From positions 806,001 through 870,000 of the forward strand of contig JAITYX010000088.1 of assembly GCA_021018815.1 (NCBI GenBank): a DNA stretch of 64,000 nt, written 5' to 3'. Below, piece by piece: positions 45,241 to 58,834 of this stretch; within the stretch, counting starts at the first letter, position 1, and the number at the start of each line of letters is the position of its first letter. Position numbers and translations under genes: made by a program. The stretch is from Talinum fruticosum. Lineage: Eukaryota > Streptophyta > Magnoliopsida > Caryophyllales > Talinaceae. The notes beneath the pieces were generated by a model that did no database searches, was not told where the DNA came from, and saw only the letters and a program-made list of their open reading frames with translations.

Positions 45241-45673
45241 CCTTCAAAGGGAAAGTTGGCTTCCCTTGTCATCCTGAATAAAGGATTTTGTTTTTGCAAT
45301 TTTGTTTGTCATATTCAACATAATCGTCTCCCACAACATAGATTTTGTTAAGAGTTTCTGTTCCAATATTCAATTCTTTTAGTGCAACTCATTTAATTAT
45401 ATATTTTGTTATCTAATTTTCATTTCCTGTTAGAAGTTGCAATTTACATTTTATATTTTAATTTATTGCTGGTTGCCTAACAGTCCGCCGATAGTTAATT
45501 GGAAAATACGGAAGTTTTCAACACCAAAGAAAGAACATCAATTTGTGTTGAACATGTTTAGAATAGACATGACAATGTGAAACTCTCATGTATTTGAGAT
45601 AACACTCTCCCAACTTTAAATCAATGATATTACTTGGGTAAAAATAGGTGCATCAACGTAGAAACTACAACGT
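45241..45673. other. Intergenic, nothing recognised
   Basis: AT-rich DNA between the LTR-like segment and the CASP-like gene's stop codon; it includes that gene's 3' untranslated region. No ORF or repeat of note. Confidence 0.5.
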
Positions 45674-48600
45674 TTAAGCGGAAGCGTTGGCAATGTTCTG
45701 AGTTTGACGAAGCCCAATGTTGGATATCAAGGTAATAGCGAGCAGAAGTGCAAGGCCGATGAAAGAAGCCAAAGTAGCGCCTGCTGCGCGGCCACAAAAC
45801 ATTTCAAACTTGTCGCAAACTTTGTTCCACTGGGCATGGGGGTTCCCATTCTTTGCTAGCTCTCCCATAAATGCCGCCGAAGTCGCCCCAGCTGACAGTA
45901 TTGCTAGATTTATCTGGAACATAAATATAAATTTACGGAATGAAAATTTGCATGATTCCTAACTCGAAAATTCATTGATTGAAATTGTAGAATAGAAAAA
46001 AGATTGTCAGATTCTAAATATTTATTTGAAATAACGTAAATTCTTTTTATAAGAATAAAAATCTTAATAAACTTTTATAAAGATTTATGAAAATTCAAGT
46101 TAACTATATTTTGTAGATGTTATGCGAAGTCTACTGTGTAATGAATTTTCAAATATAATCGTACATGAGCAATTTATGAAATTTCCATATAATACAAAAT
46201 CTATATTTTTTAAATAAATTTTTGAATATAATTATATATCAGCAATTTATGAAATTTTAATAGAATAATGTATTGGATCAGAGAATCATAAAATCAGAAT
46301 GGTATTTATGTTTCTACAACACAATTTGTGACCCAAAAATTAGGATCGTAAAATTTCAATGGATTTAAAATTTTAGAAATAATGAATCAGTAGAGAATTT
46401 TTAAATTGTAACGTCAGATTCGGATAAGAAATTTAATAGCCATGGTCATTATGTGACTTGTATATGTAATCAAAATCGATAGATACTATTGCGATACACT
46501 GATGGTTTGATTGGCAGGACCCAAAAAATGGTCTTCTTGAAATGTAGTTTCTAATTTTTTTATGTTTGATAATTGAAGTGGAAAAAACGTAGTTTATTTT
46601 GACGACATGAGGTAAAATTAATTTCTTTTTGAAACAAGTGAAGTTAATTTTTCTTTTACACATGGACAATTTTATTGGTTCCATCGAATCCTCTCTCGTC
46701 CTTCCTCGCTTGTACATTCACCCATACTTTTTTTTCTCATATTGAATTAATGTTCATGTTTCCAAGAATTTCTAAAGGTTTTTCGGTTAGGGTGGGAAGG
46801 GAACAATTGAACTGTAATTTTGTCAAATAAAGTGAATAATAGAGGGACTGTGAGATCCTTACTATGTCTAAAGTGGAGATAACCATTAATCGGTTACCGT
46901 TGGGATCAGACTTCTTCCCGAAAATCTCCAAACCCAAAGTCAAGATATTGTGCAAGGTTGCCAAAGCATTGGCCACAATAAAGAAACTGCATGGAAACCA
47001 TTATCTTTTGGGTTAGTTAGATGTAGAAGATAAAATAAAAATTCATCTACTCCTCCCCATTAACTATCAGGGGATCACAAGGTGAGGTAGAGAATAATAC
47101 GTATATAAGTTATAAAATAAATTATTATTATATATTAAATATTATTTATAACTAATTTATAAAGAGTAATATGAAGAAAATTTGTGTAATAAATAGATAA
47201 GAAATCATCTCCAAGGTCGAAACTTGTTGTTGACTACATTGTATCATTGGAATACATAAAAATAGATAAAAGAAAATTATCGAGGCGTTCTAAATGAGAA
47301 TAAAATTTATACTATTTTAAATTATACTTGTACGAGACAAAGAATAATATTAATGCTGAAAGATAGATAACAAGATAAAAAAAATTTGGAGATATATAGA
47401 GATATATATATATATATTACACAATAACTTGTATGATATCTTTGTCTTTCTTAATTTGGTAAATATTCAATTTTTTAGGATAGATATTACTAAAATTTTT
47501 TAAATCAAATTTGTTAAATATTATATTTTTTAGATTAGATTTTTCTTAGGTTAGATATCACTAAAAACTTGTTAAATATTAATTTATTTATCTAATTTGT
47601 TAAAGCTAATTTTTCAAAATTTAATTTATTAAATATTAATTTGTTAAATATTTTTTGAGATATCACTAAAAGAAAAATTACGGGGAGACCACGACCCCCT
47701 TGCTCCCCTTAGTTCTGCCGTTGTGGATAAGACTACCTCTTCTAAGAGATACTATAAGACACATCTGTAATAATAACTTTTGATCGATAATTGTAAGGTT
47801 AAGTACACAATAATTTATGCAGAGTATTTTTTATTAAAAACCTCTAAATGAGTTATTAGTCATTCTTAGTTTCAAAAGTCATGTTGAAATAAAATATCTA
47901 TGCAAAATTCATTTCTTGGCTTTGGCAGCAAATTATCTTTGCATGTGAACTGAGATCCAGTGCATACATAATCACCCAGCAACTCTTAGTTCATCGTATG
48001 TAAGAGGCTTTCGTAAAAAACTTTTAAATAGTCATTTATAATGAAATCTATCCTACCTTTTTCTTTTTTTATATACAAAACTGTCTCATCTAAAAATTTG
48101 CTATTTATTTAAAGTGAAAATAGTGTCAAATAACTTATAAGTCACTATATAATTTTTCTGAATGATAGGTGACTATATTAGTTAATACAGTGACAAATAA
48201 TGTTTTTATAATACTGAATGAAGAATTGAACATCAAAAGTTTAAGAGAGGACACAGTCAGACGGCGACTTTAACCTCTCAATTGGCTATTGCCGAATGCC
48301 CCAAGGTCGACGTAGGTAGCATATGGAAAAGGGTCATAATTTAGAAAATAATCGTCTTCCAGAAATATTTGCTAATAAAGACAATGAATATATATGTAGT
48401 AGGTTTTTATGATGGTTGGCTAAGCATACAAAAAACACAAATTCTTCATCAGGAACAAAATGCAACCACTCTAACCTGACTTTAGTCACTCAATAAAACT
48501 TAAATTGTAAATGATGAATGTAAAAGTTAAACATTATCTTGTCCAACAAAAACTTAATCTCAATCGTTAAAGTTTGAAATAATTTTTCTGTGTACATTTA

Positions 48601-48983
48601 TGTCAAAATATCTAGTAAAAAATTAGAAAGTTTAGAATAATTTCTTAAGGTTCCCCCAACCAAACCTTATTCTCTTCTATTTTTGATATCAAGAAAAGAT
48701 GAAGAAAGGGGGGTTTGGGGGTGAGAAGAGGCAGGACAGCTTACATGTTAGCAGGGGTATCCTGAAACCTAGCAGTAAGAGTGGCTTTGATAGAGGCGGT
48801 ACCGACAGTAGCAACCACAAACGTTTTGGTCTGTATGTTGAGAGACATCACAAGAGTAGCTGCCAAGGTGGCTAAAAGAGCCAACAATCTGAGCAGAATA
48901 ATTACCAGCATCTTTCTCTCTCTTATACATGATCCTATAGAATTATATCCAAAACCAGGTTTCTCAACAGCGAAGGAAGCCAT
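45674..48983 (-). CDS. CASP-like membrane protein, three exons (CASPL1 group)
   Basis: Exons on the minus strand: 48983-48745, 46986-46863 and 45913-45674, joined by AT/GTAAGC...GCAG/T and ATA/GTAAGG...CCAG/ATA. Total 603 nt, 200 residues plus stop. The ATG at 48983 (MASFAVEKPGFGYNS) is the first in frame; a TTG just before it is not used. Four hydrophobic segments at about 26-46, 80-99, 122-138 and 165-185 form the MARVEL-like fold. Arg32 in segment 1 and Asp120 before segment 3 match the conserved charged pair of CASP proteins. Cys154 and Cys161 lie in the second extracellular loop; both termini are predicted cytosolic. CASPs organise plasma-membrane scaffolds such as the Casparian strip domain; roles of most CASP-like proteins are unknown. 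The sequence looks closest to CASPL1B from memory. Frame, splice sites and key residues are all intact. Confidence 0.93.
46987..48744 (-). other. First intron of the CASP-like gene, AT-rich
   Basis: 1758 bp, with a (TA)n microsatellite at 47401-47417 and repeated TTGTTAAATATT words at about 47440-47650. No inserted element with clear ends is seen. The second intron (45914-46862, 949 bp) is likewise plain AT-rich DNA. Confidence 0.7.
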
Positions 48984-49764
48984 CAAAGTTAATTAAAGCC
49001 ACAAAAGTGGGGTATAAATAACTTCTCTCTAATTAAGGTGAACGACAATACCGATGTTTTTATGCATTATAATCAACCTCCCGGTGGATCTTATATTGTT
49101 TATCTGGTAAATTACTTGTTGAGAAGATTAAGATTAGTCTTAGCTAATATAAGTGGAAACTTGTGCATGCAGGTTGTTTGGGTGGTTGACCATCTGTTAG
49201 ATTACTTAGCCTCCCACTTGCAGGTGGTTGGGAAGTTTGAGCACTTTGTATAACCACTACGAAACCCATCAATCGGATTCCCAAAATGGTTTCATTGGAA
49301 GTTGATCGACCCTTGGGAGAGAATCTTTTTAATAATAGTTTATCGCTGTTTTTAGGATAGGATTGAAAGACGGGTTTGTAGAGATTTATGCAGAGTTTGT
49401 TAGATGTAATTAACCACACAAAACTGATAATTATTATATTTGTATGGGTTTTTAAATGGTTCTATGTTAAGTCTTGGGTACTAGTGTGCACACGAGTGTT
49501 TTATGTTCCCTCTTTCACATTTACGCTTGGTTTTTGCTTTTTCGGTGTATTTGTACGACTACCTTGTTATTTGCATATTAATTCCCTCCATATTTTGGGC
49601 TAGAGGTTACATAAATCTTCATTTCTGGGTTTCTCATTGAGTAAGCTCTCAATTCACATATTATATGCTCAATTCTAATAAGAAACTAAAAAGATATGAG
49701 TTAAACAACAAGTTTGTAGAAATCGATACCTCTTCACTCTTTCACTCATAACATTCACCACTAT
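48984..49764. other. Upstream region of the CASP-like gene
   Basis: This should contain the gene's promoter and leader. Minus-strand TTATTTATACCCC lies at about 49008-49020, only 25-40 bp before the ATG, so it is probably not the TATA box actually used. No other gene is seen; short ORFs here are not supported. Confidence 0.45.
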
Positions 49765-50670
49765 GGGTGTGTTTGGCTGGAGGTAAAATCATTTTCTTGT
49801 AAAAAATCAGATTTTCATGTAAAATGGTTTTCAATATAAAATATATTTTCATTTAATATTTTCAGTTGTTTGGCGAGAAAGAATTAGAGAGAATGGAAAA
49901 TTAATTTCCTAGAAACTTGGCAAGCAAAATAAACTAATATGAATGAGACTAATAACATTGGAATTTCAAGCCAACTTTCCATTCATGAGATTAGGTTTAG
50001 ATTGAGAGGAAAAGGAGAGAGAAAGTTGGGATCGATACAAAAGACCATTCTATCTTTCTCTTTCTCTCTCTCTGCCTCCGCATCTCATACTCCTATCGGT
50101 TGTCTTCACGAGAGGAAGAAATGCATAAATTGAAGTAAAATTTACTGAAAAAATATTGAAACCCTAAAATTCACACAAACAAAGTAACCCAAAATCAAAG
50201 ACGGAAAACAAACAAAAGCCAAACCTTAGAATTTTTCGCGGGATCAAAATCCTAAAACTTTGAATTTAGGTCTATGAAAAACCAAATCTCATATGCTCCT
50301 ACTTTGACAATGGAGTGCGGGAGAGGAAGGAGATGAATCTCCTCTTTCCACTCTAGCAAAAGAGAGAGAAAGAAGTGAAAAATATCCTCCTTCAAATATT
50401 CAACAATGGCAACGAGGCAGGGAGAGGAGAGAGAGAGGGGGAGAGAAAATGGAAGATTCCGAGGAGAGAAGACGACTCTCATGGAGGAGAGAGAGTGAGA
50501 TAATTTGAAAATGCAACTTCCCTTCTTTCATAAAGGAAAATATTTTCCTCTATCTACGTAAAATAAGGTTTACCTGGAAAATATATTTTTAGCTCAAATG
50601 TTACCAAACACTCGTAAAATAAGAAAATTATTTTTCGGCAAAATGGTTTTAAGCCCAACCAAACACACCC
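49765..50670. mobile_element. Short TIR element (MITE or hAT-like non-autonomous transposon)
   Basis: Terminal inverted repeats GGGTGTGTTTGGCTGG (49765-49780) and CCAACCAAACACACCC (50655-50670) differ at one base. Similarity continues inward imperfectly (AAAATCATTTTC versus AAAACCATTTTG). The body is about 900 bp with no transposase; it has a GA/CT-rich stretch at 50330-50490. No clean target duplication is seen: the flanks are ACCACTAT and GATATATA. The end motif is one I have seen in plant hAT-like MITEs. Confidence 0.6.
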
Positions 50671-52169
50671 GATATATATTCAATGGGTACAAAATTTAAC
50701 TTTTCAGTAATTGAATGCAATAATGTTTATCAATAAAAAATTGCATTAGTCGGACATCGAACTTAAAGTTACAGTCCAAACAATTTGGCCATGAAATCAT
50801 GAGAGTCACTAGGCGTTTGCATGACCTATAGAAGTGACTAGAAACCTAGACAAGTAGCGAAGGCCACCATGGCTAATCCCACTAAGCTCCCTATTTTTAT
50901 GGTTCTAAACTCCTTTTCGGTTATAAGAACACCTTCAATCCCTACCTACATCTATCCACCATCCTTTTTACCATATAGATTATAGTTTGGTATGTTAGAT
51001 TAAGTGAGAGATAGTGCACTAACGCAGAGATTTGCAAGGATTCCATGCCAGGATTGCAATGACAGTTCAAGCACGATTGTGATTGAGCAATTCTTTTCCC
51101 TCTTTTCTTATCTTTTCTCATAGAGTTTAGTTATTTAGATTAGTTTATGCGTTGTAATTTGGATTTGAGTCTTGTTCTTTTCGTCTTAGATTCATGCAAA
51201 TATTTGTATAATTTTCTAACCTTGTATTGATCTCTTTTGGGTGCTTTGGAGTCATTAGCTTGTTTTATGAAATATTGGAGAGTTCTTTTGATTATGAGAA
51301 AGTTGATCACTTTTTTACATATTTTAGACATTAGATTAAATATTAAATTGTTAAATTCGACATTACAATATAATATTTGACTTATTTGTGTGATTACTTA
51401 AGAGAGAGTTATAGTGTAAGAAATTTAAATTAATAATTACTACCGAACTTAAATAAATGAAACATCCTTAAAATGATAATTGATTTGATTTAGGTAATTC
51501 AGTCCACTTTAAACCAACGGTTGGATACTTTGAAAATGATTTTGAAACAACTATTGAGGAAGAAGTGCTCGGTTGATACTTAAATTTGGAGCATTGTTTG
51601 ATTTGCTTACTTCTTAAATTTTAACCCACTAGATTATTTAGTAGTTTAATTTAATTTCTATTTCCAAATCTTAATGCACATAGCATATCTTGAGGGAATA
51701 TAGCATGGTAGCTTAACCTAGTGTATTGAGACGACCTTCATGTGGTAAAGTTCCGCTCGCGGTCCTACCAAACGTAAACTATTTCACAATTGTGTTTTCA
51801 ATACTTTGTTTGATTACGTGAGAGTATTGTAATTAAACAACTACTATTAATATGCATGTACTTGTACAATTTTACCTTTTAACATTCTCTTCTATAACTT
51901 TTTTAAATTTCAAGAAGGATGTTATATTTTCATAATAATTTTTGTATATAATTTCTCATAGTTTTATACCAATTGTAAGATATTGTTCTTTTATTAGATA
52001 GAAAAATTAGTTTGACATAAAATTTCTAACTTTTCCTTGATCATATCTTATTTCTTACGAGTGTGGTGCTTTATCGCCCCTATCATTTTATCTTTTCTTT
52101 GGTGGCGAGTGTAATAGATAAATTATGCTCATTCTCTGCTCTATCTTTGTAGCCCTTTCATGTAAATTT
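50671..52169. other. Intergenic, nothing recognised
   Basis: AT-rich non-coding DNA. I find no gene, domain or long repeat; ORFs are short and unsupported. Confidence 0.5.
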
Positions 52170-53000
52170 TGTGTAACGCCCCCAATCACCATTACTTAAT
52201 AATTTAATAATTAGAGAATATTAGGTATGGTCGCAGCGGAAGTTGACGATTGAAGGCGTTACAGTCGGCCTAATAATAGGACCAGGCTAAAATAAAATAC
52301 AATAAAAACATGTGTCCATTAGTTATGCTTTAGTGTGTCCTAATAGCACTAAATATTATGTCCCAAGGAGGTAAACCATACAACATAATTAACCCAACCT
52401 AAAAATACAGTTCGATACATTTATCTTATACAAGCCCATATAATTGTCTCGCAATAAGAAATAAGCAACATGTAATACAATCCAGGGTCAAACCCAAAAC
52501 CGAGATAAGGGGATAATCATTGTGAGCGTCTAAACCCATCATAGATTTATGGAAACAACACGTCCAGCTAGGTCTTGCTTCCATTCGGCTTCTTAGGCAA
52601 TGGGGGTGTTGACAAAACCTTTTCCTAAAAACAAAAATAGTAAAATAATTCAAAGAATGAGTCAAAACTCAGTACAAACATTCATGCACGATCAAATATC
52701 CTTGAAAACATTTTAATTGAGCGCACACATTTCAATTGATTTTAGTTCGAAATCGAGAGGAGAGAATATGAGTCAAACTTGCTTGTCGGTTATTATCCGA
52801 AAGTGGAGCCCCTTGTATAATTGATGCAATCTTTGAATAAGGTGCACACCTCCCGGCCGACCAAGAACCCAAGTTGAAGCCGCACGGGTGGAATTGAAGG
52901 ACGTAAGTTCCGATAATTCATAATTGATAATTGGTCGGGGGCCCACTTAATTAGGTGACAAAACTTGATTTGCAAATGATTCATTATTAGTTATATATAT
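52170..53000. other. Probable gypsy LTR remnant
   Basis: TGTGTAACGCCCCCAATCACC near 52171 and GAATGAGTCAAAACTCAGTA near 52657 are motifs I associate, from memory, with plant Ty3/gypsy LTRs. GTTGACAAAACC lies at 52608. No paired LTR, primer site or duplication is visible, so this is a weak call. Confidence 0.3.
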
Positions 53001-53949
53001 AAGAAATATTGAAATTTTTCTGAAACATGTGAATTTTCGAAAGGTATAGGCAATGAATGTAGCTGAATTTAAAATATTTTCTTCCCCTTTAAGAGATATT
53101 AATTTAATGGCTTGCCGACGACAAGAGTGGCCTTACTGCTGATCCAAATATGTCTTTATTATTAGTAATGATTAAATTAAGTTTCATTGCAATACTATTG
53201 ATAATTAAAATCGCATACATGCTTATAATTCCCTTCATAAAAATTGGTTAAGCTAGTTTCATTGATTTTCACAAAATTGTAAAATTTGTTAATTTACTTA
53301 AATCAAAATATTTTTATTTTGAAAATTACAATTTGTTTAACATATAAAAAAATATAATTGTAACTTCCCAACCGCTATTGGAACTTGCTTAATCATATAT
53401 ATCAAACTTAAACATTGTTTTCGATCTTGTCATCAACTCCTTTTTCACCTAGCATCAATCCTCAACTTAACTAACCAACTCAAATTAACATATAAATACT
53501 CTTTAACTCAATCTTTTTGTAACTTTAGACCCACGTGTAACTTACTTCCTTCAACAAAACTAATATTTCCTTCAAACAAATTCAGATCCAAGAATAATGT
53601 GAGACAACTAAATTTACACAAGTTTATAGTACAACACTTCATCACCTTTCCATAAATTAATTAATTCGTTGAAAACCCATATATCCCACAAAACATTACT
53701 TTAAGATTATTTGCATCCTTTCCTTAACAAAATTCACATCCACATATAGAATAAGATATACTAAATTTCTCTAATTTTTACATATTTCCAAACTTATTAT
53801 CCAACTTCAATCTGCATATTCCTCTTCTCTTTCTTTGACTCAAATATGGCCAATCCCAAAATACAATAAAAACTATCAAATTAACCCAAAATTTGTATCG
53901 AAACATCTCCAATTCAATTTCCTAAATCCCAATTTAACAACATCAATCA
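53001..53949. other. AT-rich intergenic DNA
   Basis: No gene or element recognised. It ends at AATCA (53945-53949), the five bases before element E, which would be one half of E's target duplication. Confidence 0.5.
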
Positions 53950-55475
53950 TGAAGGTTAGCTCTTGGATAGGCTAAGTCACCCTGGAGGGGGGAATAGGGT
54001 GATGGGGAAATTTAAGCAAGTAATGGAAGAATAAACCTAGAAATGGCTCGAGGAGAGTCCGAGTCTAGATTGAACTCGGAAAAGTACTAACTCGAGAAAG
54101 TTACGTGGAAACCCTCCTGGGACGAGAAAACCACGGTTAGTGCTAATCCAAGCACCAAGTCAAATCCACTATTTTGAATCCACAAAATACAGTAGAAAGA
54201 CCCAACTAGAATTCCTCCCTTAGATAATTCCTTACATGATTTTCCTAAACTCGAAATTCCCTTATCCGATCTAGTACTTCCTAACTGAGATAACCTTTAC
54301 AGATCAGAGACAATCGAGCTGAGTTAAGCCTTATAGCTCAGTCAAGGGACCTTAGTCAAAAAGTAAGAATAAGTATTTTTAACTAATTACAAGACCTTAC
54401 AACTCGGAAAGATGTTAAGTACAAAGTTGGAGTTGTAAGTAGAAGATTGAGTATGAATACAATGACTTTTTCTTAAGTACGTGTATTGACGAGTTAGTTC
54501 AGCAATCTTCAAGTCTTGAGAGTTGGCTTCTATTTATAGATAACCAAGCGGACTAGCCGTTGTGACTGTCTTCCGACTGGAAATCCTTTGTGACTATTGC
54601 GATGGTCTTTCCGAGTCACTCGGAAAATATCCATTGAGGTGAGATCCTTGGGAAACAGACTCTTGACTCCTTTGGAAGTCCCAATCGATTGGTGGTGTCC
54701 GAAAAGTAGGGTGGAAACCACCGTTGAGCTCACCATTGCAGATTTCCAGTTTTGGAAACAGACAACCCCGACATAATGCCTGGGCCTAGGTCGAAGTAGG
54801 AAAAGCCTTGTCTGCTGGTGATTTGACATCTTGAAATCAATTACTTTTGTAATTTAAAAGTAGGATAACCTCGTTTGAATAACCTACAAAAGTAAATCAA
54901 TTTGGTTCTCAAAGTATAAAATACGTTGGTCCAAGATTAAACATAGATAATAATTTAATTAAGATAATTAAGTGCGTAATTATCCGAGTTTTAAAAGAGT
55001 GGAATTTTCTAAGTCTAATATCCATTATACTCAAATTCTATCTACGTCGGTCTAGAAGTAAAGCAAGTTAGATAAAGAACATAAGAGTTGAAACACTTGA
55101 TCTAGACTACTAATGTTCAAAACAAGCATGCTGACTTAGAAAGATAAATTAACACAATAATTCAATTAAACTTAGATCATGAAGTCGGACCCGAGTTTAT
55201 GCACATTAGAGCAAATGTTTGATCATGCAATATATCCGAGTGTTGTCCGAGTGACTTAGAACCGTGTGCGAACAGAGTATACTTTCGAGTGAGTCGGAAT
55301 CAAGTGAGAACATATGCAATGGTTTTCGTAACACTCGAGAAAGATTCTATATCACTCGGAAAAGTCTCTAAGACACTTCGAATGACTTGTAATCAAAACC
55401 TTATAAGAGATGAAGTCTTATACCTGATTCCTTGATGGAACTCGGAATGATGTATATGTAAAGTTCGAGTCTTCA
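53950..55475 (-). repeat. 3' LTR of element E
   Basis: Plus strand TGAAGGTTAGCTCTTGG to GTTCGAGTCTTCA, about 1526 bp, followed by ATCTCCCC, the polypurine tract. Minus-strand TATA at about 54530. Confidence 0.9.
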
Positions 55476-55869
55476 ATCTCCCCTTTTTGATGAAAGGTAT
55501 TCCATACTTAGATAGAAACTTTGTTAGTGACATAGATATGATTTTTCATCCTTTCTCAAAGGATAAGTCGAAGAAACATGATAGAATTGTACAGAGTAGA
55601 TACGAGTGAAAGAAACTTATATTCTATCGGAGCAAATAAGCTTAGATTGCATACAAAAGAGCTGAAGTATCGGAGCAAAAAAAATTAGTGAGGAACAGAG
55701 CAATGATAGACTGAATTGAAACTCGAAGTAATAAACTTAGAAATAATTACAACTCGGAAAGCAATAAACATGAAACCGAAATTTCATTTCAATTTAAACT
55801 AAAAATTTACACAAAAAGGGTGAGAGAAACTCCACCTAAACAAGACAACAAATTTTTCTAACTATTCTC

Positions 55870-58834
55870 CCCCTTGCTTTTCGAGTAAAACAAAATAAGG
55901 AAGAATGTATCAAGAAGACACAGATTTGTATGTCCGGACAAAAAAATTTAAAACAGATGAAACAAAATTTTAAGATAGAAGAGAGGGAGCGATGCGAGTC
56001 GAGGATGGTGGACGTGCGAGTGCGCCTTCGTTGATAAGATCTTGAAGATGTAGACGAACGAGGCGGTGGTAGCACTTGGAATCTCCGGAATGGGCTTAGC
56101 TCCGAGTGGGCGACCCGAACTAGGTCGTCCAGAGGCTCATCCTCCCGGAACTCGGCCGATGGAGGGGTGTGCTCGGGCGGCCGGCTACTAGCCGACCATG
56201 GTCGGCGGGGTCTTCGACCCACTCGGACTCACTGTCCGAGTTGATCATTTCGGTTGAGGTTCTAGAGCACCTTGGCCTTCCATTCGCTGCTGCTGCTTGT
56301 TACGCTTCCTTCTCCCCTTCCTCGGATGGAGCTGCCTCAGTCGCAGTGCTCTCTTTTCTTCTTCTTCTCCTTCTTCTCCCCCTTCGGAGGAGGATTTGGC
56401 TGGACACGAGGATTCTTCGGATGTATCCGAGTCCACCGGATCATGAGCCGTCTTGGAGCGCCATTCCTAAAGGAGCTCAATCAGCTCCCTCTCGCTCCTT
56501 AACCAGAGCCTTCATCTCGAGAAGCACGTCTTGCTGCTCTCGAATTTGGGATTGAGCTATTTTCTAGTTAATGGTCATAGGCGTAAGATAGTCTTGAATG
56601 ACCGAGAGGGTGTTGAAGACTCGGGTATGACTGACTAACCCCTTGAATGTGTTTTGATTTCATGCATTCATCTAAATTTAGGATAAAGCAAGAAGCATCC
56701 TAAAAGAAATTCGTTTAACTAAGTCATATGCTTTACAATTCATCATTTCAATATGACTTATTCTTGACTCGAACTCGGACTCGAGATCTAACCCACTCGG
56801 AACTCGGATTCGACCCACTTAGTCAGACTCGGACATTTAGTTTGCCTACGCTATTATTTGTTTAATTATGCGTAATTGTAAAATGTCTATATAACTCTTG
56901 TGCCCATTAAGATTGAATGATTTATTTATGAGTTTTAGCATATTTGGAATCCGAGTATATTGAATATTAGACTTGAAATATTCCAGATTAATAGATTAAG
57001 GTAATTAGTCATTAAATGCTTTATTTAGACTGATCCTTATCTAAATATGGACCAAAGTATATTTATACTTTGAGAACCATTGTGCTTAATGTTTTTGCAG
57101 GTTTTTCTAATGTCAATTATCTGAAGAAAAAGCAAAAGCAAAAGGCTTCGACCGTTAAAGCACTCGCGGACAAAAAGCTGGAATTTCTAAAAAGCTCGAG
57201 AACTTACTCGATGACCTTGTCATTCATCGTTTTGGGTAATATTTTATTCCTGTGTCTAACGGTCTTTTCGTTTTGCTTTTCCAGTTTACAAAAGATGGAA
57301 AAAGAGTTGTTGGAAGCTAGGACCAAGGCACAACGGTTATTTCAAGGTGGTCCGAAATCTGAGTGACTCGGACTATCCGTTACAACGGCTAGTTGACTCA
57401 GACAGCTTCAACGAAAAGACGTTGGAGGCACAACGGCTATCTCTTCAAGGCGGACTATTTATAGAAGCCTTAGCACAAGATTTCAATCGACGAATGGAAG
57501 AAAAAGAGAGACCATATTGAACATCTTCTCTAGCATACAACTCCCAAACTGTAATTCTAATATTCCGAGTTGTATTTTTCCGAGTCGATTGTATTGCAAT
57601 CCTTACTACTCTTCTACTCTTTCTCTCCGACCGAGTTGTAAAGGTTACCTCAACTCAATTGTCCCAAACTGTAAAGGTTACCTCGGTTTGGAAGTAACGG
57701 GTTAGATAAGGGAACTTCTAACCCTAGGAAAAATTGGAGGATCCCAAGTTGATAAGGTAACTTCAACTTGGAAGTACTAGGTTAGTCGGATAAGGTAAAT
57801 TCCGAGCACTGGGAAAATTGTAATAGATTTGTTTGGGAACAAATTTGGGTAGTCATATTCATTGTAATTGAGGATTCAATTAGTGGATTTGACTTGGTGT
57901 CCGGATTGACACTGTCCGTGGTTTTCTACGCCCGGGAGGGTTTCCACGTATATCTTAGTTTACACTTTTACGAGTCCAATCTAGACTCGGAATTTGTTTC
58001 TGTCTCTATTCTCAGTGCAAAAGAGTTTGATTTTCTCAAAAATCTTCCATCACCCTATTCACCCCCTCTAGGGTGACTTAACTTCTCCCCGAGCAAACCT
58101 TCAGGTGTCTTTGAACTCGAGTGGACACTAAGGAGAGGAACATTGAATTGTTTGAAGATGAGGGTGAGAAGAGCCCCAAAAGGAAGTGGGGTGTTCTTCT
58201 TGGTCCGAGTCCGAGCGGACACCGTAGCCATTTGCTCGACTATAGCAGGAAAGAGATCTACTTCGTAGCCCTTGAGGATGTCGTACTGAGCTTTTAGATG
58301 CTTGGAGTTAGGGTTCTCCTTGCTAGAATGTCTGTGAGAAAAAAGTTCTCGTCGCAGAAAACAAAGAAGGCGATCTTCGATTTGAGTTGGGTCACGAGAG
58401 AAGTTTTTGCTTGACCCAAGGAATTCTTTAGCGTACTTCTCAATGAAGTCATCAACAACCTCATTGAAAGGTATGGGGTTGTTGTTCAAGAACATAAAAG
58501 ATACTTTAATGAGGCGGTGAAGAAGAGAGGTGTTGATGCGAACGGTTATGTTTTGAACTCTTGAGGTGAGGATACCCTCAAAGCTAGAAAGATTTGTGTA
58601 GAACTCGAAACGAGTTCTGGGTATATGAACTCGCTAAAACAGAGGAAATTGTAAACCCTGTTGATTTAATATGAGCCAACCACGAAAACTTTGTAGTCGG
58701 GAAGAATTTGTGATCCAACGTAAGATGTTGGGTGACAATAGGTTTTGAAGGATTGGAAGGGCCTTCTTGGCATTTGGGACGGGGTTTCTTGGTGGCGGAA
58801 CCTAAAAATCAGGGTGAGAACCTCTTTTCGGCAT
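55870..58834 (-). pseudogene. Accessory ORF of element E, split by a solo LTR
   Basis: The ATG at 58834 starts MPKRGSHPDF-type coding, soon out of frame. 58495-58140 holds NNNPIPFNEVVDDFIEKYAK and KKNTPLPFGALLTLIFKQF. The solo LTR occupies 58103-56614. Below it the acidic tract (DSDTSEESSCPAKSSSEGG, about 56430) and the C-terminal part (56222 downward) follow. Outside the solo LTR it is one of the better-kept copies in its C-terminal half. Confidence 0.6.
56614..58103 (+). mobile_element. Solo LTR of the element-B family
   Basis: It starts TGAAGACTCGGGTATGACTG, ends GAGCAAACCTTCA, and has a perfect 5-bp duplication GGTGT (56609-56613, 58104-58108). Removing it and one GGTGT restores the accessory ORF as in element D (GAGGGTGT/CCTTGAACTCG, about 31562-31580). 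No internal sequence remains, so it arose by LTR-LTR recombination or as a solo product. It is about 140 bp shorter than B's LTRs, missing much of the TCGGAC-rich word array. Confidence 0.93.

Noticed and set aside
46433..46717. 94-codon minus-strand ORF
   Set aside because: It lies wholly in the second intron of the CASP-like gene, AT-rich, with no family match.
49939..50482. Short ORFs in the TIR element as transposase
   Set aside because: Too short, GA/CT-rich translation, no catalytic motif.
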